Shown: piece by piece, positions 22,062 to 33,900 of the stretch
Layout: each line of letters starts with the position of its first letter
How positions within the stretch are numbered: position 1 is the stretch's first letter
DNA from: Nemertoderma westbladi
Lineage: Eukaryota > Xenacoelomorpha > Nemertodermatida > Nemertodermatidae
Length of the DNA stretch: 64,000 nucleotides
Direction of reading: 5' to 3'
Assembly (NCBI GenBank): GCA_032718475.1
Contig: JAUCBJ010004893.1
Span: forward strand, 206,677-270,676
Position numbers and translations under genes: made by a program
Notes under the pieces: model-generated
Told to the model about the DNA's origin: nothing
Seen by the model: only the letters and a program-made list of their open reading frames with translations
Database searches by the model: none

Positions 22062-24641
22062 CTATGACGGTATTTGTGTGTTTGTTTTTATGAAGGAGGA
22101 AGGTAATCTCCCGTTATGCGACAATGATTGCTGACTCTGTAGCCACACCCTGGCCTCGGCTGATCCGGTATCAGTTGAACCCCCTGCGATTGCACCAAAG
22201 GAGCCCCAACTGGAGGGAGGTACAGAATCATCAGATGGAATTACATTAATATTAGTAGCTACAATATCTATATCTGGGAACAGAGGAGAGTTTGGTGCAG
22301 CTAAAGTTTCGTTGTTTTCATTTTCATCAACAATATTACTAATACGTAGCTCGCCGTCAAGGTTATCACTGTCTGGGAAGTGGTTCGCCCCGAAAGAATT
22401 ACCAAAAAGGTTCTCACCATTGTCTTCTATTGGTCTGTTAACATCATTTTCAATGAAATGGTTCTTTCCAAATGAATCACCAAAAAGGTTCTCACCATTG
22501 TCTTCTATTGGTCTGTTAACATCATTTTCAATGAAATGGTTCTTTCCAAATGAATCACCAAAAAGGTTCTCACCATTGTCTTCTATTGGTCTGTTATCAT
22601 CATTTTCTATGAAATGGTTCTTTCCAAATGAATCACCAAAAAGGTTCTCACCATAGTCTTCTATTGGTCTGTTATCATCATAATCACCAAAAAGGTTCTC
22701 ACCATTGTTTTCTATTGGTCTGTTATCATCATTTTCAATGAAATGGTTCTTTCCAAATGAATCACCAAAAAGGTTCTCACCATTGTCTTCTATTGGTCTG
22801 TTATCATCATTTTCAATGAAATGGTTCTTCCCAAAAGAATCACCAAAAAGGTTCTCGCCATTGTCTTCTATTTGTCTGTTATCATTATTTTCAATGAAAT
22901 GGTTATTTCCAAAAGAATCACCAAAGAGGTTCTCACCATTGTCTTCTATTGGTCTGTTATCATCATTTTCAATGAAATGGTTATTTCCAAAAGAATCACC
23001 AAAGAGGTTCTCACCATTGTCTTCTATTGGTGTGTTATCATCATTTTCCATGAAATGGTTCTTTCCAAATGAATCACCACTAAGGTACTCACCATTGTCA
23101 TCTATTGGTCTGTTATCATCATTTTTAATGAAATGGTTCTTTCCAAATGAATCACCAAAAAGGTACTCACCATTGTCTTCTATTGGTCTGTTATCATCAT
23201 TTTCAATGAAATGGTTCTTTCCAAATGAATCACCAAAAAGGTTCTCACCATTGTCTTCTATTGGTCTGTTATCATTATTTTCAATGAAATGGTTCTTTCC
23301 AAAAGAATTACCAAAAAGGTTCGCACCATTGTCTTCTATTGGTCTGTTATCATCATTTTCAATGAAATGGTTCTTTCCAAAAGAATCACCAAAAAGGTTC
23401 TCGCCATTGTCTTCTATTGGTCTGTTATCATTATTTTCAATGAAATGGTTCTTTCCAAAAGAATTACCAAAAAGGTTCGCACCATTGTCTTCTATTGGTC
23501 TGTTATCATCATTTTCAATGAAATGGTTCTTTCCAAATGAATCACCAAAAAGGTTCTCACCATTGTCTTCTATTGGTCTGTTATCATCATTTTCAATGAA
23601 ATGGTTCTTTCCAAAAGAATTACCAAAAAGGTTCGCACCATTGTCTTCTATAGGTCTGTTATCATCATTTTCAATGAAATGGTTCTTTCCAAATGAATCA
23701 CCAAAAAGGTTCTCACCATTGTCTTCTATTGGTCTGTTATCATCATTTTCAATGAAATGGTTCTTTCCAAATGAATCACCAAAAAGGTTCTCGCCATTGT
23801 CTTCTATTGGTCTGCTATCATCATTTACAATGAAATGGTTCTCTCCAAAAGAAGTACCAAAAAGATTCTCACCATTATCTTCTCTCGGCCTGTTGCCCTC
23901 TAATTCTAAAAAAAGTTTTTCACCATTACCTTCTCCAGGTCTGCTCTCATGATATTCTATAACGTGGTCCACTTTGGAAGTCTTTCTAAAAAGTTTTCCC
24001 ATTAAGTCCCCTGTTGGTGGGTTTTCAACTGGTACTCCAAAGGAAAACATATTCATATCGCTTTCGGCAACGTCATTGCTGTAAGTTGATGTCCCAGCAC
24101 GATAATTTGTAATAATTTTATAATTCTTGAGCATATCGATCGCTGTTATAACCTTTCCCCACAGCTTAGAAATACCAACGGAGAAATTCCAATCTACAAA
24201 AAATAAACCCGAATTATTCCTGCCTCGACGAATATCATCCCGTAGTTGTCGGATGTGGTCTAATAGAAGCCGGATTCTGCCCCGTAACATTTGTGCAGTA
24301 GCCAGAATGTTACCAGCCTTTGGCCCATCATTTATAATTGATTCAGGTGTTGGGCTGGTGGGTTTATTTGAGGTGACAACCGCCGAAGTTGCAGTTTGTC
24401 TTTCAATCGCAATGATAGGAGGCTCCTTTATCTTAATCGGCACATTTAGTTGTATTGATTGATGTTTATTACTGGATGGCCCATCTTTAATATAACCGGT
24501 GTCTGTTGGAGGTATGTTACTGGGAGATGGATCCACAGATGTGAGTGGAACACGTTTAAGTGGCATTGACACGCTCGTGCCAATCAAACACGTTATCACA
24601 AAGATAAGAACACAAATAACAATGTTTATGGAAATCTTCAT
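22062..24641 (-). CDS. Secreted acidic repeat protein, 859 residues (unrecognised)
   Basis: A single open frame begins with a clear signal peptide (residues 1-25, hydrophobic core IVICVLIFVITCLIG, likely cleaved after SVS). A Pro/Ser/Thr-rich stretch (31-110) follows. Next comes a basic helical stretch (116-142, QMLRGRIRLLLDHIRQLRDD) and a short aromatic region. Twenty tandem repeats occupy 255-755, with consensus NGENLFGDSFGKNHFIEN plus DDNRPIED. A 104-residue tail (756-859) is rich in Asp, Asn and Ser. Each repeat has about seven acidic and two basic residues, so the protein is strongly anionic. Twenty units with no stop or frameshift argue that it is translated. On the minus strand ATTTTATTTTATAG at 24724-24737 resembles an acceptor, so a 5' UTR intron is possible. 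The family is not recognised. Secreted, acidic and repetitive would suit a matrix, mucus, adhesive or shell-associated protein, but that is inference. Confidence 0.85.
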   Translation of the reverse strand: MKISINIVICVLIFVITCLIGTSVSMPLKRVPLTSVDPSPSNIPPTDTGYIKDGPSSNKHQSIQLNVPIKIKEPPIIAIERQTATSAVVTSNKPTSPTPESIINDGPKAGNILATAQMLRGRIRLLLDHIRQLRDDIRRGRNNSGLFFVDWNFSVGISKLWGKVITAIDMLKNYKIITNYRAGTSTYSNDVAESDMNMFSFGVPVENPPTGDLMGKLFRKTSKVDHVIEYHESRPGEGNGEKLFLELEGNRPREDNGENLFGTSFGENHFIVNDDSRPIEDNGENLFGDSFGKNHFIENDDNRPIEDNGENLFGDSFGKNHFIENDDNRPIEDNGANLFGNSFGKNHFIENDDNRPIEDNGENLFGDSFGKNHFIENDDNRPIEDNGANLFGNSFGKNHFIENNDNRPIEDNGENLFGDSFGKNHFIENDDNRPIEDNGANLFGNSFGKNHFIENNDNRPIEDNGENLFGDSFGKNHFIENDDNRPIEDNGEYLFGDSFGKNHFIKNDDNRPIDDNGEYLSGDSFGKNHFMENDDNTPIEDNGENLFGDSFGNNHFIENDDNRPIEDNGENLFGDSFGNNHFIENNDNRQIEDNGENLFGDSFGKNHFIENDDNRPIEDNGENLFGDSFGKNHFIENDDNRPIENNGENLFGDYDDNRPIEDYGENLFGDSFGKNHFIENDDNRPIEDNGENLFGDSFGKNHFIENDVNRPIEDNGENLFGDSFGKNHFIENDVNRPIEDNGENLFGNSFGANHFPDSDNLDGELRISNIVDENENNETLAAPNSPLFPDIDIVATNINVIPSDDSVPPSSWGSFGAIAGGSTDTGSAEARVWLQSQQSLSHNGRLPSSFIKTNTQIPS
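22377..23879 (-). repeat. 78-bp coding minisatellite
   Basis: This block encodes 20 units of 26 residues. Unit 16 is shortened by 9 residues (27 bp) and stays in frame. Units with NGANLFGNSFG (4, 6 and 8) alternate with NGENLFGDSFG units (5, 7 and 9), indicating that two-unit blocks were duplicated. The plus-strand frame FPKESPKRFSP is the antisense shadow. Confidence 0.95.
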
Positions 24642-25857
24642 TATCAGTTTGTATTGTTAATAATTAATGAGGTTAACAACAAATTAATAAGTTACTTAGT
24701 TACATTTACATTATTAGTTACACTATAAAATAAAATACATGCAGGTGTAAGTCAGAGCACCGTTCACTGAGCTGGCCATTACTGTCAGATGACATACCTC
24801 AGATACCTCCACCCCCACACCCACAAACTTTAATAAATAAATATTGTGATTTTTTAGATATTGATCCTAATCTGCGATAGAAAATAATCAGTAGTGAATG
24901 AACCCCGATAAAACATCACAATCATAAGTTTAACACAAATTAATAAATCATTTTTATCTCTTGAGTTATATAATAAGATAGCTTTCCCAAGGAATAACAA
25001 CACGCGTCGATTGGTCGGGTCGATTATTGGCAACTTCCTGTGATAGGTCGGAATAGTGAGTGCATGTGATACCACCTACCTGAATTCTTGGATAAGTATA
25101 CGAACTATGATACCAAATCATACGTGCCATACGACTAATTAATTTCAATTTTTAATTAACTGTGATTGATGGAATATAAAGGTTTTCTATTTAATTTACG
25201 GGTTGAACTCAGAAGGAAGATAAATCCTTGAACGTGGCTTTAGGCGCGTGCCATATATACAATTACGTAAACATAATTAGTAAACATAACCGAGGCCACT
25301 AGCGGTGTGGGGGTGGTGGGTGGATAGCAATGGGTGGACATACAACAACCCAATTAGTGGGCGTTCATTGACAAACCTGACCCAACCCGCAGCAAGCTTA
25401 ATTCGCAGAAATGCACCGGCTTTGTCAACTATAAGTCGAGCAACCCATAATCTAGCCTCAACAAAAATGTATTTATTTGTAGAAATGTGGACAATACTAC
25501 ATTTAATTAATAATAATTATTAATATCACAAATTATAATATTTCAGTGGATGTAAACATGATATCCGCATCAAATCAATAACCTGATGATAAAAATACAA
25601 CACATAATAAAATTGTCACAATTATCTTGTAATTCATTACTTTCCATTTGTCATAAGAACTGCACAGCGCAAACAATAAAAGCCAAATAAATACAATATT
25701 GTAATCAATACACAAACAATATAACTTTATTTGATGTCAAACAAACAATTTATTTTGAACACAAATTTCGGTTAGTTTTCTCTCTCTGAGGCTTTACATG
25801 TACTGAATAAATATGTTACTAAATACGAATCAATAATTTTACGTGAATTCAATTTTT
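24642..25857. other. Intergenic, no gene seen
   Basis: This is the 5' flank of the secreted-protein gene, AT-rich, with no supported coding sequence. Confidence 0.45.
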
Positions 25858-26646
25858 GTACTATCTCTATCAGGCACCCATGACGCTATGGGAGCTCGCT
25901 CTCTATCTCTATCAGGTACCCATGACGCTATGGGAGCTCGCTCTCTATCTGTATCAGGTACCCATGATGCTATGGGAGCTCGCTCTCTATCTGTATCAGG
26001 TACCCATGACGCTATGGGAGCTCGCTCTCTATCTGTATCAGGTACCCATGATGCTATGGGAGCTCGCTCTCTATCTCTATCAGGCACCCATGACGCTATG
26101 GGAGCTCGCTCTCTATCTGTATCAGGTACCCATGATGCTATGGGAGCTCGCTCTCTATCTCTATCAGGCACCCATGACGCTATGGGAGCTCGCTCTCTAT
26201 CTGTATCAGGCACCCATGACGCTATGGGAGCTCGCTCTCTATCTGTATCAGGCACCCATGACGCTATGGGAGCTCGCTCTCTATCTCTATCAGGCACCCA
26301 TGACGCTATGGGAGCTCGCTCTCTATCTGTATCAGGCACCCATGACGCTATGGGAGCTCGCTCTCTATCTCTATCAGGTACCCATGACGCTATGGGAGCT
26401 CGCTCTCTATCTGTATCAGGCACCCATGACGCTATGGGAGCTCGCTCTCTATCTCTATCAGGTACCCATGACGCTATGGGAGCTCGCTCTCTATCTCTAT
26501 CAGGCACCCATGACGCTATGGGAGCTCGCTCTCTATCTGTATCAGGTACCCATGATGCTATGGGAGCTCGCTCTCTATCTCTATCAGGCACCCATGACGC
26601 TATGGGAGCTCGCTCTCTATCTGTATCAGGTACCCATGATGCTATG
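25858..26646. repeat. 42-bp minisatellite
   Basis: About 19 copies of a 42-bp unit containing caggcacccatgacgctat followed by gggagctcgctctctatct. Sites vary between ggcacc/ggtacc, gacgct/gatgct and tctcta/tctgta. Because 42 is divisible by three and the unit lacks stops in several frames, open frames of 250 or more codons appear on both strands. None has protein character beyond the repeat. CCCAT/ATGGG inside each unit forms a small inverted repeat. Confidence 0.96.
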
Positions 26647-27816
26647 CGTCGCCTAGGGTCTAATATTGTTGTTTACAATTGTCACATAAAGGCTACCGGT
26701 ACCTACTTACCAGTAGGCAAAAGAACAATACATTAAAACAATAGGTTGTTAATTAAAAAAAACACATTAATGGTAAGGTGTTGATATTAAAATAAATTAC
26801 AAGTCGCCACGCACCGCAAAATATTACTAAGTAAAAAGATTAACATTGTTATAATCGGTACTATCTGATAAACATTATTTATTCTACAATAAGTTAAATA
26901 AAATACCTGTGTTTTGAATTAAATCTACACAATATTAATACTCAATTATACAACACAGCCTATTAATATACACAAGGCCAGGAGTAGAGACATGGCAGCC
27001 ACTACTAACATTAAAACAAAACACCGCTAAAGAAAACTTAGAAATACAAAATATAGACAATTCAAATTAAAAAACCTACAGCTGGGGACATTTTATTACA
27101 AATCCTACAACAAAGTTGTACAAAATTATATAATTTATAAACTAGGTAAGTATTTAATATGATATCCTCAATAACATGGTTGGTTCCCATATAACAGTGG
27201 CGCACTAGTTTCTAGCGAATAAATGTTGGTTTACACCGAACTGCTTCTCTGGTTCCGCGGATTCCAGATAATAAATCGAAATAAAATCTACAACTGATTG
27301 TCGAAATTAATTAATTGATTTGTGCAGATATTGTTTCAATAAAAGCAGCCCAGTTCGTTGTTTAATTGCTACCAATCACATCCACTCAATTACATAATAT
27401 ATAATCGTATATTGCATTGTTTGTATGAGTCATCGCATTACTAAAGCGTCTGCTGTTTGTCTAGGACGTTTCGAAGCCCATGTAATTCAATAAACTAAAG
27501 ATTATGAGGCAAAAACAGGACAGTTTGTAACTCATCCTCCTCGGTTCACATCCTGAAAATATGAAAACAATATTGAATTGTAAAATTAGGTTAATTTTAG
27601 TAGAAACTACATAATCTTAGCACGAATTGCATGCATAAACTGGGTCTCCAGTCAGTTTAGATGTAATCCTACATATCTACAAGTAAAGTACTTTACCATT
27701 AACCTCAAAATTAATGAAATATAATTAACTAACTGATCAAAATTTTATATCATCTTTATTAAATAGTGTCATAGTGAACAACAATATAGTAAGTCATAAT
27801 CAGCCATTAATCTTAA
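26647..27816. other. 3' flank of the mesothelin-like gene
   Basis: No coding sequence is seen. TACCGGTA occurs at 26694. The minus-strand AATAAA at 27755-27760, 57 bp after the stop codon of the mesothelin-like gene, is the likely polyadenylation signal. Confidence 0.5.
27755..27760 (-). terminator. Polyadenylation signal of the mesothelin-like gene
   Basis: The minus strand reads AATAAA, 57 bp beyond the stop codon of the terminal exon. Confidence 0.6.
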
Positions 27817-27999
27817 TTAACCTGATGTAATCTTAGATTTATCGAACATGATTTCCTCACCTGAAGTTCTTTTTTCTTTACCGAACATCGCATACGCGTC
27901 CTCTGGAATGTCAGTTTCGTGATGATATTGAACGATCAACAAGTTTCTCAACTGTTCGTAGGTTAATTCCCGACGTTGTCGATTGTGGACTGCAGCGGC
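27817..27999 (-). CDS. Mesothelin-like gene, terminal exon
   Basis: Acceptor cgcttccag, then 60 codons and a TAA stop. It begins AAAVHNRQRRELTYEQL and ends in a charged tail (KEKRTSGEE). The phase-0 join to the exon at 28098-28240 is exact across a 98-bp intron. Confidence 0.75.
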   Translation of the reverse strand, partial: AAAVHNRQRRELTYEQLRNLLIVQYHHETDIPEDAYAMFGKEKRTSGEEIMFDKSKITSG

Positions 28000-30900
28000 C
28001 TGGAAGCGAGTAAAATAAATTTGAATTTAAACAAATAGACCACGGTAAGTCCGATAAGCAAACATCACAATCACAGCTGATCAGGAGTTAAAATTACCTG
28101 TGAAGGAGTTAATTGAGAGAATCGTTGATCCGGGAACTGGCCCATAATCACTCCGTCAATGGCGGGAATTCCGTACTCAGCGGAAACGAACTCGAAATCG
28201 GACCTCGGAACCCTGTTGAGTTCGCTCAGCGTCAGACCACCTGGATAGGAAATACAAACAATTCAAATAATATCTGGCGTAGGTTAAGTTAAGTACAATC
28301 TCACCCACATACTAACGTACGAAAGGATATAAGGCCTGATCACAAATAGTGTTGGTAATTCAACAAAACAAACACATTATTTTCCATACAAATCTTAATG
28401 AGATGATGGGGGCGGTGTCTCAGAATTTTGAGATACGATATTCCATGACAGATTAAATCTGGGTCCATAGCGATCATATCAAAATATAGGTAACTGTCAG
28501 ATACTACTACTACTATTGACATCAATGTTGTATAGAGTCTGATTGGAGATGTGTGCATTGTACTTGACACAATGAACCCGGTGTAGCATTCTTGTGAAAG
28601 TGACATCCAGAGATTTGGTATCCTCAGCAGTTAGAGCCCAGCATTGACTCCCATATATGAGTACAGGTACCACTGCTGCTCTAAATAATCGAACCTTAAG
28701 GTTCCGTTTTATTCTATGAGATTTCCAAATCCTGGACAGACTATTTAACACTGCCCATGCCTTCCCCTTACGTATCCGATTCACCAGACTTTCTGATCGG
28801 TGATCCCAAGTAGCAGAAGTCATCCACGTGCTCAAGCAAGCCTTCCCTAGAGCTTATGCCCTTACGATCAGGCATTTCTTGAGGGCTGTCTAGGTTGACT
28901 GTCATGATTTTGGTCTTTTTGTAGTTTACAAAAAAACCAAGACTAGAAGCAACCTGTTCCAATGAGCAGAGGAGCCATTGGGCTCCCTCTAGTGATACCG
29001 AGAGTATTCCTAAGTCATCAACAAAGTGAAGATACCATCACCCCATCATCATTATGATGGTCTAAGGACATGCGTAGAACATTATGAACCACAATTACGA
29101 ATAAGAATGGTGCAAGTGTGTCATCCTGAAGATAGATAGATAAACTCTTTTATTATCGATATGGTGAATATATATATAAATTGCACCAGGCAGTCGATTT
29201 AAAATAATTATGTTGTATAGCTTTGCAGCAATCGACATCAACGAGATTCCTCGAAAAGATCCATGGGTTGCCCTTCTTTGGGGCTGGGACCAACTGCTCA
29301 GATACGGTCTGTCATACTCATAGTGTCGGATACTCAGCTATGACTCACCCACTACGGCTCCTATCTCAGCCAATATCGGATACTCAGCTATGACTCACCC
29401 ACTACGGCTCCTATCTCAGCCAGTGTCGGATACTCAGCTATGACTCACCCACTACGGCTCCTATCTCAGCCAATATCGGATACTCAGCTATGACTCACCC
29501 ACTACGGCTCCTATCTCAGCCAATATCGGATACTCAGCTATGACTCACCCACTACGGCTCCTATCTCAGCCAATATCGGATACTCAGCTATGACTCACCC
29601 ACTACGGCTCCTATCTCAGCCAGTGTCGGATACTCAGCTATGACTCACCCACTGCGGCTCCTATCTCAGCCAATATCGGATACTCAGCTATGACTCACCC
29701 ACTACGGCTCCTATCTCAGCCAGTGTCGGATACTCAGCTATGACTCACCCACTGCGGCTCCTATCTCAGCCAATATCGGATACTCAGCTATGACTCACCC
29801 ACTACGGCTCCTATCTCAGCCAGTGTCGGATACTCAGCTATGACTCACCCACTGCGGCTCCTATCTCAGCCAATATCGGATACTCAGCTATGACTCACCC
29901 ACTACGGCTCCTATCTCAGCCAGTGTCGGATACTCAGCTATGACTCACCCACTGCGGCTCCTATCTCAGCCAATATCGGATACTCAGCTATGACTCACCC
30001 ACTACGGCTCCTATCTCAGCCAATGTCGGATACTCAGCTATGACTCACCCACTGCGGCTCCTATCTCAGCCAATATCGGATACTCAGCTATGACTCACCC
30101 ACTACGGCTCCTATCTCAGCCAATATCGGATACTCAGCTATGACTCACCCACTACGGCTCCTATCTCAGCCAATATCGGATACTCAGCTATGACTCACCC
30201 ACTGCGGCTCCTATCTCAGCCAATATCGGATACTCAGCTATGACTCACCCACTGCGGCTCCTATCTCAGCCAATATCGGATACTCAGCTATGACTCACCC
30301 ACTGCGGCTCCTATCTCAGCCAGTGTCGGATACTCAGCTATGACTCACCCACTACGGCTCCTATCTCAGCTGAGTGTCGGATACTCAGCTATGACTCACC
30401 CACTACGGCTCCTATCTCAGCTGAGTGTCGGATACTCAGCTATGACTCACCCACTGCGGCTCCTATCTCAGCCAATATCGGATACTCAGCTATGACTCAC
30501 CCACTGCGGCTCCTATCTCAGCCAATATCGGATACTCAGCTATGACTCACCCACTGCGGCTCCTATCTCAGCCAGTGTCGGATACTCAGCTATGACTCAC
30601 CCACTACGGCTCCTATCTCAGCCAATATCGGATACTCAGCTATGACTCACCCACTGCGGCTCCTATCTCAGCCAATATCGGATACTCAGCTATGACTCAC
30701 CCACTGCGGCTCCTATCTCAGCCAATATCGGATACTCAGCTATGACTCACCCACTGCGGCTCCTATCTCAGCCAATATCGGATACTCAGCTATGACTCAC
30801 CCACTACGGCTCCTATCTTAGCCAGTGTCGGATACTCAGCTATGACTCACCCACTGCGGCTCCTATCTCAGCCAATATCGGATACTCAGCTATGACTCAC

Positions 30901-33900
30901 CCACTGCGGCTCCTATCTCAGCCAATATCGGATACTCAGCTATGACTCACCCACTACGGCTCCTATCTCAGCCAATATCGGATACTCAGCTATGACTCAC
31001 CCACTACGGCTCCTATCTTAGCCAGTGTCGGATACTCAGCTATGACTCACCCACTGCGGCTCCTATCTCAGCCAATATCGGATACTCAGCTATGACTCAC
31101 CCACTGCGGCTCCTATCTCAGCCAATGTCGGATACTCAGCTATGACTCACCCACTACGGCTCCTATCTCAGCCAATATCGGATACTCAGCTATGACTCAC
31201 CCACTACGGCTCCTATCTCAGCCAATATCGGATACTCAGCTATGACTCACCCACTGCGGCTCCTATCTCAGCCAGTGTCGGATACTCAGCTATGACTCAC
31301 CCACTGCGGCTCCTATCTCAGCCAGTGTCGGATACTCAGCTATGACTCACCCACTACGGCTCCTATCTCAGCCAATATCGGATACTCAGCTATGACTCAC
31401 CCACTACGGCTCCTATCTCAGCCAATATCGGATACTCAGCTATGACTCACCCACTGCGGCTCCTATCTCAGCCAGTGTCGGATACTCAGCTATGACTCAC
31501 CCACTGCGGCTCCTATCTCAGCCAGTGTCGGATACTCAGCTATGACTCACCCACTACGGCTCCTATCTCAGCCAATATCGGATACTCAGCTATGACTCAC
31601 CCACTGCGGCTCCTATCTCAGCCAGTGTCGGATACTCAGCTATGACTCACCCACTGCGGCTCCTATCTCAGCCAGTGTCGGATACTCAGCTATGACTCAC
31701 CCACTACGGCTCCTATCTCAGCCAATATCGGATACTCAGCTATGACTCACCCACTACGGCTCCTATCTCAGCCAGTGTCGGATACTCAGCTATGACTCAC
31801 CCACTACGGCTCCTATCTCAGCCAGTGTCGGATACTCAGCTATGACTCACCCACTACGGCTCCTATCTCAGCCAATATCGGATACTCAGCTATGACTCAC
31901 CCACTACCGCTCCTATCTCAGCCAATATCGGATACTCAGCTATGACTCACCCACTACCGCTCCTATCTCAGCCAATGTCGGATACTCAGCTATGACTCAC
32001 CCACTACGGCTCCTATCTCAGCCAATATCGGATACTCAGCTATGACTCACCCACTACGGCTCCTATCTCAGCCAATGTCGGATACTCAGCTATGACTCAC
32101 CCACTACGGCTCCTATCTCAGCCAATATCGGATACTCAGCTATGACTCACCCACTACGGCTCCTATCTCAGCCAATATCGGATACTCAGCTATGACTCAC
32201 CCACTACCGCTCCTATCTCAGCCAATGTCGGATACTCAGCTATGACTCACCCACTACGGCTCCTATCTCAGCCAATGTCGGATACTCAGCTATGACTCAC
32301 CCACTACGGCTCCTATCTCAGCCAATGTCGGATACTCAGCTATGACTCACCCACTACGGCTCCTATCTCAGCCAGTGTCGGATACTCAGCTATGACTCAC
32401 CCACTACGGCTCCTATCTCAGCCAGTGTCGGATACTCAGCTATGACTCACCCACTACGGCTCCTATCTCAGCCAATATCGGATACTCAGCTATGACTCAC
32501 CCACTACGGCTCCTATCTCAGCCAATATCGGATACTCAGCTATGACTCACCCACTACCGCTCCTATCTCAGCCAATGTCGGATACTCAGCTATGACTCAC
32601 CCACTACGGCTCCTATCTCAGCCAGTGTCGGATACTCAGCTATGACTCACCCACTACGGCTCCTATCTCAGCCAATATCGGATACTCAGCTATGACTCAC
32701 CCACTACGGCTCCTATCTCAGCCAATATCGGATACTCAGCTATGACTCACCCACTACGGCTCCTATCTCAGCCAATATCGGATACTCAGCTATGACTCAC
32801 CCACTACGGCTCCTATCTCAGCCAGTGTCGGATACTCAGCTATGACTCACCCACTACGGCTCCTATCTCAGCCAATATCGGATACTCAGCTATGACTCAC
32901 CCACTACGGCTCCTATCTCAGCCAGTGTCGGATACTCAGCTATGACTCACCCACTACGGCTCCTATCTCAGCCAGTGTCGGATACTCAGCTATGACTCAC
33001 CCACTACGGCTCCTATCTCAGCCAGTGTCGGATACTCAGCTATGACTCACCCACTACGGCTCCTATCTCAGCCAATGTCGGATACTCAGCTATGACTCAC
33101 CCACTGCGGCTCCTATCTCAGCCAATATCGGATACTCAGCTATGACTCACCCACTACGGCTCCTATCTCAGCCAATATCGGATACTCAGCTATGACTCAC
33201 CCACTACGGCTCCTATCTCAGCCAATGTCGGATACTCAGCTATGACTCACCCACTGCGGCTCCTATCTCAGCCAATGTCGGATACTCAGCTATGACTCAC
33301 CCACTACGGCTCCTATCTCAGCCAGTGTCGGATACTCAGCTATGACTCACCCACTACGGCTCCTATCTCAGCCAGTGTCGGATACTCAGCTATGACTCAC
33401 CCACTACGGCTCCTATCTCAGCCAATGTCGGATACTCAGCTATGACTCACCCACTACGGCTCCTATCTCAGCCAGTGTCGGATACTCAGCTATGACTCAC
33501 CCACTACGGCTCCTATCTCAGCCAGTGTCGGATACTCAGCTATGACTCACCCACTACGGCTCCTATCTCAGCCAGTGTCGGATACTCAGCTATGACTCAC
33601 CCACTACGGCTCCTATCTCAGCCAGTGTCGGATACTCAGCTATGACTCACCCACTACGGCTCCTATCTCAGCCAGTGTCGGATACTCAGCTATGACTCAC
33701 CCACTGCGGCTCCTATCTCAGCCAATATCGGATACTCAGCTATGACTCACCCACTACGGCTCCTATCTCAGCCAATATCGGATACTCAGCTATGACTCAC
33801 CCACTACGGCTCCTATCTCAGCCAGTGTCGGATACTCAGCTATGACTCACCCACTGCGGCTCCTATCTCAGCCAATATCGGATACTCAGCTATGACTCAC

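Noticed and set aside
22312-23952. Plus-strand frames repeating FPKESPKRFSPLSSIGLL
   Set aside because: They are the antisense of the 78-bp coding repeat; only the minus frame has a start, signal peptide and non-repeat flanks.
25839-26736. Repeat proteins GTHDAMGARSLS, PDRDRERAPIASW or QVPMTLWELALYLY
   Set aside because: Three overlapping frames are open at once because the 42-bp unit is a multiple of three and stop-poor. None has a signal, flanking domain or codon preference.
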